Assembly: GCA_946479335.1 (NCBI GenBank)
Contig: CAMLFP010000085.1
Span: forward strand, 1-16,444
Direction of reading: 5' to 3'
DNA from: an uncultured Archangium sp.
Lineage (GTDB): Bacteria > Myxococcota > Myxococcia > Myxococcales > Myxococcaceae
DNA length: 16,444 nucleotides
The position numbers and the translations under genes are program-made. The notes under the pieces were generated by a model. It searched no databases. It was not told the origin of the DNA and saw only the letters and a program-made list of their open reading frames with translations. Shown piece after piece: positions 8,962 to 14,667 of this stretch; within the stretch, counting starts at the first letter, position 1; every line of letters starts with the position of its first letter.

Positions 8962-8967
8962 CTCCTT
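8962..8967 (-). promoter_or_regulatory. Ribosome binding site AAGGAG of the sigma-54 activator
   Basis: On the minus strand AAGGAG lies 7 bases upstream of the ATG at 8954, in the 18-bp gap after the TPR gene. It is among the strongest ribosome sites of the operon and fixes the start. Confidence 0.8.
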
Positions 8968-8972
8968 TGTTT

Positions 8973-9929
8973 TTAGAACCTGATGGTGAGGCCCGCGCCG
9001 ATGCCGCCGACCGCGGGGTAGAGCCGAAGCTGCGCTGTCGGCGTGGTGGCCTTCACCGGCACCTTCTGCTCGGTGACGACCTCGTCCTGGTGATGCCAGA
9101 TGGCCTCGCCCGCGCCGATGGCCCACAGGGCGTAGAAGGCGGCGCCGGTCGCGTACTTGATGCCGGTCCACACGTCGCGCTCGGTGCGCCGGCTGTCGGG
9201 GATCTGGCGCACCGTCACCGTGTACGGGGTGTTCTCCTGGCCGGGCGGGCGCACGCGGTCCCAGAACTCCAGCGTCACGTCCTGGAAGAGGCCCTCGACG
9301 GCGAAGTACGAGACCAGGCTCAAGATCGCCGTCAGGCCCTCGACCACCGCGAAGGCCGCGCCCACGCCCAGGCGCCCCTGCTGGAACTGCCCCGCGCCGA
9401 AGGGCAGGAGGTTGACGATGAAGTTCCGCTTCTCGACGGTGCGCACCGTGACGGTGCCGTCGCGCAGCGCCTGCTGGCGCTTCCGCTCCTCTTCTTCTCG
9501 CGCGAGGCGGGCGCGCTCCTCGGCGGCGCGCTTGTCCTGCTCAGCGCGCAGCGCCAGTTGCTGGCGGATGAGGTTCAACGCGTCGACGTTGTCGCGCTTG
9601 ATCTGCTCGAAGAGCCTGATCGCCGGCGGCGGCACCGCGAACGGGTCGAGCACGTGGTCGGGGTTCAACTTCAACAACGCGAGGTAGCTGAGCTGCGCCG
9701 CCTTCAGGTCGCCGGTGTTGAACGCCGAGACCGCCGAGAGCTCGAGCAGCTTCACGCGCTGCGCGTCGGTGAAGTTCGCGACCGAGAACGACTCGTCGAC
9801 GCGCCGCACGACCTCCGCGTACTGGCCGGTGTCGTACAGCGACTGGATGATCTGGATCTCGCGCTCCGGCACCACCTGCGCGAACGCCACCGAGGCCGCG
9901 AGGGAGAGGAGCAACGGGAGCCGCGTCAC
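8973..9929 (-). CDS. Secreted TPR protein with C-terminal hydrophobic segments, function unknown
   Basis: The product has 318 residues with a signal peptide (MTRLPLLLSLAASVAFAQ). A TPR-like helical region spans ~25-110 and contains DLKAAQLSYLALLKLNPDH and LDPFAVPPPAIRLFEQIK. A long charged helix follows (~125-157, EQDKRAAEERARLAREEEER). The C-terminal part has NLLPFGAGQFQQGRLGVGAA (~173-192) and two moderately hydrophobic segments (~190-215 and 258-276). This layout, TPR then a small 'LPFGxGQFQ' membrane-associated domain, recalls DUF5683-like envelope proteins; that is family-level inference. The GTG start at 9927-9929 overlaps the kinase stop as GTGA, and GAGG lies a few bases upstream. Its position between kinase and activator suggests an envelope partner of the kinase. 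Confidence 0.82.
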   Translation of the reverse strand: MTRLPLLLSLAASVAFAQVVPEREIQIIQSLYDTGQYAEVVRRVDESFSVANFTDAQRVKLLELSAVSAFNTGDLKAAQLSYLALLKLNPDHVLDPFAVPPPAIRLFEQIKRDNVDALNLIRQQLALRAEQDKRAAEERARLAREEEERKRQQALRDGTVTVRTVEKRNFIVNLLPFGAGQFQQGRLGVGAAFAVVEGLTAILSLVSYFAVEGLFQDVTLEFWDRVRPPGQENTPYTVTVRQIPDSRRTERDVWTGIKYATGAAFYALWAIGAGEAIWHHQDEVVTEQKVPVKATTPTAQLRLYPAVGGIGAGLTIRF

Positions 9930-11698
9930 GGCGCACCTCGCACGATCACCAGCGGCTTGCCCGGCACCACGAACTTCTCGCCGCTCTCCGCGGCGCCGCC
10001 GACGCTCACCGTGTACGCCACGCGGTGGCGCATCTCGTTGTTGCCCTGCGGCGGCGTGGTGATGCGGAAGGGCGTCGCCTGCGATTCGCGCACCGTCTTC
10101 TCCAGCGCGCCGACGCGCACGCGGGCGTCGTCAGGCCACCCCTGGAACGAGACCAGCGACGGCTTGAGCGGCGCGATCAGCGGCAGCTCGTCGCCGGCCT
10201 TCACCTCGAGCGTCACCGTGCGCCCGGCGGTCTCACAGACGTCGCAGGTCACGGTGAAGCGGTGCTTGCCCGGCGTCAGCTTGAGCGCGTGCCGCGCCAG
10301 CGCGTCGGTGCTGCGGGGCTGCGAGTCGACCTGCAGATAGCCGTACGGCCTGATCAGCGCCGCCACCTCGACCGTCTCCGGCAGCTTGAGGAGCGGCAAC
10401 TTCATCGGCACCGGCGTGGTCACCGGCACGACGCGGCCCAGCGGCTCGTTGGTGAGCGGCTGGAGCTTCGCCGGCCAGTGCACGTTGGTGAGCGCCACCT
10501 GGCTGGGGACGAATTCGTAGCGCGGGGTGAACGGGGGAGGCCGCGTCGCGTAGCGGTAGCCCTCCACGCCGGCGCCCGTGGCGATGCCCACCACCGCGGC
10601 GATCAGCGCGCCGCGCCGCAGCTGCTGCAGGCGGGCCTCGCGCTGCTTGCGCGACCGGAGCTGGTTGAGCAACGCGAGCGCCCGCGCGTTCTGCGGGTCG
10701 TGCGCCAGCGCCTGATTGAGCGCCGACATCGCCTTCGCGCTCTTCTTCTCGGCGATGAACGTCTCGGCGCGCGCCAGCAGCTGGCCGGTGACGCGCCCGG
10801 TGAGCTCCTTGCGGTAGCCGCGCGGGTCGAGGAAGAACTTCGGCAGCTCCTCGGAGGGGCGCGTGAGGCCCATCGAGTTCAGGTAGTCGCCGAGCGCGTC
10901 GCGCAGCTGCCCGGCGTGGGCGAAGCGATCTTTCGGCGCGCGCTGCAGGCAGTGGGCGATGATCTCCGCGAGCTCGTCGGCCACGCTGGGCACCACCTGC
11001 CGCGGGTCGTCGTACACACAGTCGAGGATCTTCTTGAGCGTCGCGGTGGTGTTGGGCGCGGTGAAGGGCAGCTTCCCGGTCGCGAAGAGGTACAGCATCG
11101 TGCCCAGCGAGAAGATGTCGGCCTCGGCGCCGGCCTCCTCGCCCTCGATGATCTCCGGGGCCATGTGCGCGGGGCTGCCGACCAGCGCGCCGGTCATCGT
11201 CATCTTCTCGCCGTGGTCGATGATCTTGGCGATGCCGAAATCCATCAGCTTCAGCACGCCGTCGTCGCGCACCATGACGTTCTCGGGCTTGAGATCACGG
11301 TGCAGCACGCCGGCCTCGTGGGCGTGCGCCAGCGCGGCGGCGATCTCGAACATCACCATCGCGGCCAGCTCCGGCGGCTGGAGCGCCTCCTCGTTGATGA
11401 ACTCGCGCAGCGTCTTGCCGCGCACCAGTTCGGTGACGAGGTACGCCTCCTCGCCCGACTCCGCGGAGTAGTCGAAGACCTCGAGGATGTTCGCGTGGTG
11501 CAGCCGCGCCACGGCCTTCGCCTCACGCTCCAGCCGCTTGCGCGACTCGAGGCGGCTGGCGAGGTGCGGGTGCAGCACCTTCACCGCCACCTCGCGCTCC
11601 AGCGTGGTGTCGAGGCCCTTGTAGACAACACTCATCCCGCCCTGGCCGAGCTGCTCCAGGATGCGGTACCGCCCGATGTGGCGGCCGACGAGTGACAC
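9926..11698 (-). CDS. pkn4: Transmembrane Ser/Thr protein kinase, Pkn4-like
   Basis: The product has 590 residues. The N-terminal kinase domain (~11-275) is complete: glycine loop GQGGMSVVYKG (18-28), Lys40 in VAVKVL, HRDLKPEN (133-140), DFG (153-155) and APE (180-182). A short TPR-like segment follows (~310-350), then one membrane helix (~363-379, ALIAAVVGIATGAG). The ~200-residue periplasmic part contains two PEGA-like stretches (GYLQVDSQP at 453-461; ~515-585) and a CxxC pair (Cys485, Cys488). The GTG start follows the phosphofructokinase stop with no gap. In Myxococcus xanthus, Pkn4 is encoded directly downstream of pfk, phosphorylates the phosphofructokinase and raises its activity for glycogen use in sporulation. 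Gene order and domain plan support the same role here, but orthology was not tested. Confidence 0.92.
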   Translation of the reverse strand: MSLVGRHIGRYRILEQLGQGGMSVVYKGLDTTLEREVAVKVLHPHLASRLESRKRLEREAKAVARLHHANILEVFDYSAESGEEAYLVTELVRGKTLREFINEEALQPPELAAMVMFEIAAALAHAHEAGVLHRDLKPENVMVRDDGVLKLMDFGIAKIIDHGEKMTMTGALVGSPAHMAPEIIEGEEAGAEADIFSLGTMLYLFATGKLPFTAPNTTATLKKILDCVYDDPRQVVPSVADELAEIIAHCLQRAPKDRFAHAGQLRDALGDYLNSMGLTRPSEELPKFFLDPRGYRKELTGRVTGQLLARAETFIAEKKSAKAMSALNQALAHDPQNARALALLNQLRSRKQREARLQQLRRGALIAAVVGIATGAGVEGYRYATRPPPFTPRYEFVPSQVALTNVHWPAKLQPLTNEPLGRVVPVTTPVPMKLPLLKLPETVEVAALIRPYGYLQVDSQPRSTDALARHALKLTPGKHRFTVTCDVCETAGRTVTLEVKAGDELPLIAPLKPSLVSFQGWPDDARVRVGALEKTVRESQATPFRITTPPQGNNEMRHRVAYTVSVGGAAESGEKFVVPGKPLVIVRGAP

Positions 11699-12784
11699 TC
11701 AGACTCCGAAGGAGATGCCGATCGACTTCGCGAGGCGCACCTTGTCGCCGGCGATGTCGACCTGCCGATCTTTGCGCGACATCGAGAGCGACGAGAAGCC
11801 CAGCTTGCCGTCGCGCAGCGCGACCATGTGATCCCACTTCCCGTCGCGCACGAGGTCCAACACCATCGCGCCGTACATGGTGGCCAGCACGCGATCGCTG
11901 GGGGAGGGCGTGCCGCCGCGCTGCAGGTGCCCCAGCACCGTGACGCGGATCTCCGCCTCGACGTGGGGCGCGAGCAGATCGGCCAGCACCTTGCCCGAGC
12001 CGCCCAGCCGCACCACGCCGCGCCCGGGGATCTCGTCGGCCGACTGCGCGACCGCCTGCGTGCCGCCCGCGGGGAACGCGCCCTCGGAGATGGCGATGAT
12101 CGCGAACTTCTTCTTCGACTCGTACATCTCCTGGATGCGCGCGACGATCGCGTCGACCTTGTACGGGAGCTCGGGGATCAAGATGAAGTCGGCGCCGCCG
12201 GCGATGCCCCCGTCGACCGTGAGGAACCCCGCGTTGCGGCCCATGATCTCCACCACCATCACCCGCTGGTGCGCCTCGGCCGTGGTGTGCAGGCGGTCGA
12301 TGGCCTCGGAGATCACGTTGATCGCCGTGTCGAAGCCGAAGGTCTGCTCCGTGCCCTCGAGATCGTTGTCGATGGTCTTCGGGCAGCCGACGACGTTCAC
12401 GCCGTGCTCCGCCAGCTGGTGCGCCATGGTCAATGTGCCGTCGCCGCCGATGCACACCAGGCCATCGAGCTTGAGCGCCTTGATGCGCTTGAGCGCGACC
12501 TCGCTCATGTCTTTGTAGACGAGCTTCCCGCCCTCGCGGACCGGGTACGAGAACGGGTTCGCCTTGTTCGACGTCCCGAGGATGGTGCCGCCCTTGGGGA
12601 GGATGCCGCGCACCTCCGCCAGCCCGAGCGGCATCGTCATGTCGGGCAGAATCAGCCCTTCGTAGCCGTTCAAAATTCCGACGAACTCGTAGCCGAGTTC
12701 GAGCACCCCTCTGCGCACCAGCGCGCGCAGCACTGCGTTGAGGCCGGGGCAGTCACCGCCGCCGGTCAGCACTCCAAGTCGCAT
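11699..12784 (-). CDS. pfkA: 6-phosphofructokinase, group III (ATP-type signature with PKTIDND)
   Basis: This enzyme phosphorylates fructose 6-phosphate to fructose 1,6-bisphosphate in glycolysis. The 361 residues include the nucleotide loop LTGGGDCPGLN (6-16), GGDGT (113-117), catalytic PKTIDND (135-141, Asp139), MGRNAGFL (181-188) and GGTPSPSDR (290-298). Gly116 matches ATP-using enzymes, whereas Lys136 matches the PPi-type and group III enzymes. An ATP-dependent group III enzyme is the best reading. The ATG at 12784 is chosen because GGAGG (12789-12793) lies 4 bases upstream and the protein starts exactly at the conserved LGVLTGGGD. An in-frame start 39 bp further upstream falls in the leader hairpin. 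It heads the six-gene operon. In M. xanthus the partner kinase Pkn4 phosphorylates this enzyme. Confidence 0.95.
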   Translation of the reverse strand: MRLGVLTGGGDCPGLNAVLRALVRRGVLELGYEFVGILNGYEGLILPDMTMPLGLAEVRGILPKGGTILGTSNKANPFSYPVREGGKLVYKDMSEVALKRIKALKLDGLVCIGGDGTLTMAHQLAEHGVNVVGCPKTIDNDLEGTEQTFGFDTAINVISEAIDRLHTTAEAHQRVMVVEIMGRNAGFLTVDGGIAGGADFILIPELPYKVDAIVARIQEMYESKKKFAIIAISEGAFPAGGTQAVAQSADEIPGRGVVRLGGSGKVLADLLAPHVEAEIRVTVLGHLQRGGTPSPSDRVLATMYGAMVLDLVRDGKWDHMVALRDGKLGFSSLSMSRKDRQVDIAGDKVRLAKSIGISFGV

Positions 12785-12807
12785 CAAGCCTCCGAAAACG
12801 TGAAAAA

Positions 12808-12824
12808 CATGTCGGTGGGACATG
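12808..12824 (-). promoter_or_regulatory. Hairpin plus T-run in the pfkA leader
   Basis: On the minus strand CATGTC, five bases and GACATG form a perfect 6-bp inverted repeat immediately followed by TTTTT, then the pfkA ribosome site. It could be a weak terminator of the upstream TPR gene, an attenuator, or a 5'-end hairpin of the pfk mRNA. It could also be a protein-binding palindrome in DNA. The stem is short and half A+T, so strong termination is unlikely. Confidence 0.4.
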
Positions 12825-12826
12825 CG

Positions 12827-12856
12827 AGCCTATGACGCTGACGCCAGAAATCGCCA
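12827..12856 (-). promoter_or_regulatory. Weak candidate promoter and phased direct repeat upstream of pfkA
   Basis: On the minus strand TGGCGA (12856-12851) and TAGGCT (12832-12827) are 18 bases apart and could be -35 and -10 boxes. The -35 overlaps a direct repeat, CTGGCG twice with 10-bp spacing (12852-12857 and 12842-12847), i.e. one helical turn, as for an activator or repressor binding side by side. A transcript from here would start close to the hairpin at 12808-12824. The match to consensus is poor. Confidence 0.3.
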
Positions 12857-12907
12857 GCGCTTCCTGACAATCGGGTCACGGGTGCATGGCGGTCACGCCA
12901 CAGTGCG

Positions 12908-13351
12908 CTACAGGCGGCGCCGCGACGAGATGCGCTCCAACAGATGCTCGAGCACGCCGAGGCGATCAACGCCGGGTTTCTTCGGGGCCGCGACGCGCGC
13001 GAGTTGGTACAGCTCGGCGAGGCGTTCCTTGATCAGCTCCTGGTGCGGGTTCTCGTCGAGGAGCGCGCGGTAGAGCTCGAGCGCCTCGGTGAAGCGGCCC
13101 TGCGCGGCGGCCTCTTCGGCGAGGTGCATCGGGGTCTTGAGCGCGGAGCGATCGACGCGCGCCATGGTCATCTTCCGCCACTCCGACGGCTCGAGGCTCT
13201 CTTCGAGGTGCTTGATGCGCTCGGCGATCGCCGCGTCGCCGGGGAAGGCGTCGGACAGCTTCGAGAGCGCCGCCCACGCCTCCGACAGCTCGCCGCGGCG
13301 CAGGTGCCGATCGATGGCGGCTTCGAGCTGGGCGCGGTCTTCGGGCGTCAC
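12908..13351 (-). CDS. Small cytoplasmic TPR protein, function unknown
   Basis: The product has 147 residues with no signal peptide or membrane segment. It is all-helical, with two TPR-like pairs: MTPEDRAQLEAAIDRHLRRG with ELSEAWAALSKLSDAFPGD (~1-40), and AEEAAAQGRFTEALELYRAL (~78-97) followed by LLDENPHQELIKERLAELYQ. The C-terminus is basic (ISSRRRL). The start is a GTG at 13349-13351, with only a weak GAGA-type ribosome site; no better start is seen. It is on the same strand as pfkA but 123 bp upstream, and a candidate pfk promoter and hairpin lie between. It is therefore probably a separate unit, though read-through into the pfk operon is possible. TPR proteins serve as protein-interaction adaptors; no partner can be named. 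M. xanthus is known to have adaptor proteins that bind Pkn4, but a link is speculative. Confidence 0.8.
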   Translation of the reverse strand: MTPEDRAQLEAAIDRHLRRGELSEAWAALSKLSDAFPGDAAIAERIKHLEESLEPSEWRKMTMARVDRSALKTPMHLAEEAAAQGRFTEALELYRALLDENPHQELIKERLAELYQLARVAAPKKPGVDRLGVLEHLLERISSRRRL

Positions 13352-13451
13352 GTGGCGCGGTTCTCACACGCGCAGGCGCGCTCGGGAAGATCCTGGCGTC
13401 GCGTCCGATGATGACAAGCTCGCGCGGGAGGGCCGACAATCTGCGCGCCCG
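13352..13451. other. Divergent intergenic region between two genes of unknown function
   Basis: These 100 bases separate the divergent starts at 13351 (minus) and 13452 (plus) and must hold both promoters. On the minus strand TTGTCA (13417-13412) with GGATCT 18 bases downstream (13393-13388) is a weak -35/-10 candidate for the TPR gene. No convincing plus-strand promoter, palindrome or RNA gene was seen. Confidence 0.3.
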
Positions 13452-14105
13452 ATGCCCGTGCTCCTTCTCATGCTGTTGTCGGCGAGCGACTCGTTGGGGC
13501 CGCCGCTGCGCCAGGAGGGCTTCGTGGTGCGCCCGCCGGTGAACTTCCGCATGGCGCGCATGGATCTCTTCCACGGCACGGAGGTCGGCGGCGTAACGCC
13601 CGGCGGTGGCACGCGATACCTCTCGGCGGCGCTGATGGATGGAGACGGTGAAGACGCCGCGTCGTTGCTGTTGTTTGTCGCCGATTCGACCCTCACCGTC
13701 GGGCCGTCGTCGCGCGATTCGCTCTCGACGCAGGTGGTGCACCACTTCAATGACGAGCTCGGCCAGCCGTTCTCGATGGAGCGGGCGGAGATCGTCGACG
13801 GGCGGGTGCAGGTGCTGGGCTCGATCCGCGAGGGGAGCCAGCTGCGGCGAATCCTCGTCGCCGCGTGGCCGGGTGAAGGGCGGCACGTGGTGGCCACCGC
13901 GTCGGTGCCGTCGGGCCGGTGGGACACGCTCGCGCCGAAGCTGGCCGACAGCTTCTCGACGATGCGCGTGGAGCCGCTCGTCGCCGGCCGGCCCCCGCAG
14001 CGCTACCTCTGGGCGTTCCTGGCGATGATCGCCGCGATGTTCTTCATTTCGGTCGGCTTGTGGCGCCGCCGGCAATCACTGCGCGGTGACGTCGACGGTC
14101 GCTGA
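13452..14105 (+). CDS. Predicted secreted protein with C-terminal membrane anchor, function unknown
   Basis: The product has 217 residues. A short hydrophobic N-terminus (MPVLLLMLLSASDSLG) looks like a signal peptide without a positive charge. A ~165-residue alpha/beta domain follows, beginning EGFVVRPPVNFRMARMDLF and containing RILVAAWPGEGRHVVATASV. Near the C-terminus is a membrane helix (~185-203, YLWAFLAMIAAMFFISVGL) and a basic tail (WRRRQSLRGD). This is a type I membrane layout, with the domain outside and the short tail inside. The spread of strands with a closing 'DSFSTMRV' resembles PsbP/DUF1795-like secreted proteins, but this is a weak impression. The start at 13452 gives the signal peptide; its ribosome site is poor (GGGAGG lies over 20 bases upstream). 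The 3' end overlaps the convergent gene by 30 bp. Confidence 0.72.
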   Translation: MPVLLLMLLSASDSLGPPLRQEGFVVRPPVNFRMARMDLFHGTEVGGVTPGGGTRYLSAALMDGDGEDAASLLLFVADSTLTVGPSSRDSLSTQVVHHFNDELGQPFSMERAEIVDGRVQVLGSIREGSQLRRILVAAWPGEGRHVVATASVPSGRWDTLAPKLADSFSTMRVEPLVAGRPPQRYLWAFLAMIAAMFFISVGLWRRRQSLRGDVDGR

Positions 14106-14582
14106 GCCGAGGTCCTTGTCGCCGCGGCGCACCTTGAAGGTCCACTTGCCGACCTTGCTCAGGTTCGCGCCACGCCAGCCGCGCGTACGCCCGAAGCCCG
14201 CGACCGGCACGTCGATGGTCTGGCGGATCTCGTTCTCGTGCAGCACCTGAATCGTGACGTCGTCGTACTTGCCGTCCTTCGGCACGTACCACTGCAGCCA
14301 CGCGAAGACGGTGGTGCCCTTGTTCACCTTGCCGGTGACGGGCTCGATGCACGTGAACTGCGTGGGGCTTCCCTTGGTCTGGTCGACCTTGATGCAGGGG
14401 ATCACGTCGAGCAGCGCGGGCCCGCGGTCCTTCCCGGTCTCCAGGTACTCCATGACCTGCTTGATCATCGCGGAGTCAGGCGGCGGGGCGGTGTTGACCG
14501 GCGCGGCGGGCGCGGGTGCGGCTTCTTGCGCGAAGGCGAGTGCGGAAGCGGTGACGATGGCGGTGATGATCGTGCGGAACAT
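14076..14582 (-). CDS. Small secreted protein, function unknown
   Basis: The product has 168 residues with a clear signal peptide (MFRTIITAIVTASALAFAQ, cleavage after AFA). A short Ala/Pro linker (~20-35) and a mature domain with two cysteines (Cys63, Cys78) probably forming a disulfide follow. The second half, ~90-166, is beta-rich (TVFAWLQWYVPKDGKYDDV; GWRGANLSKVGKWTFKVRRG; DLGSATVDVTAQ). The 'W...GxWxxxVxxxDxxLGS' ending resembles DUF2914-type domains, but I cannot confirm this. The start at 14582 is fixed by the signal peptide and a GGGGGAG ribosome site about 8 bases upstream; in-frame ATGs up to 14738 only add sequence antisense to lepA. It is probably periplasmic, monocistronic and divergent from lepA. 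Its 3' end overlaps the convergent gene by 30 bp. Confidence 0.8.
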   Translation of the reverse strand: MFRTIITAIVTASALAFAQEAAPAPAAPVNTAPPPDSAMIKQVMEYLETGKDRGPALLDVIPCIKVDQTKGSPTQFTCIEPVTGKVNKGTTVFAWLQWYVPKDGKYDDVTIQVLHENEIRQTIDVPVAGFGRTRGWRGANLSKVGKWTFKVRRGDKDLGSATVDVTAQ

Positions 14583-14667
14583 GCGGTGTTCTCCCCCTGA
14601 CGACGTGTTGGACCCATCGAGTCTGCCGTCAGACGCAGCCGTGAGGAATGGATTTCGAGGGGTCTGA

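Noticed and set aside
12785..12823. Upstream in-frame start for pfkA at 12823
   Set aside because: It would add 13 residues encoded by the leader hairpin and ribosome site; the conserved N-terminus and GGAGG support 12784.
13600..13625. TGGCAC at 13606-13611 as a sigma-54 (-24/-12) promoter
   Set aside because: No TTGC element at the required spacing, and it lies inside a coding region.
12966..14075. 369-codon minus-strand frame opposite the gene at 13452-14105
   Set aside because: Arg/His-rich translation with no domain; the plus-strand frame has a signal peptide and membrane helix.
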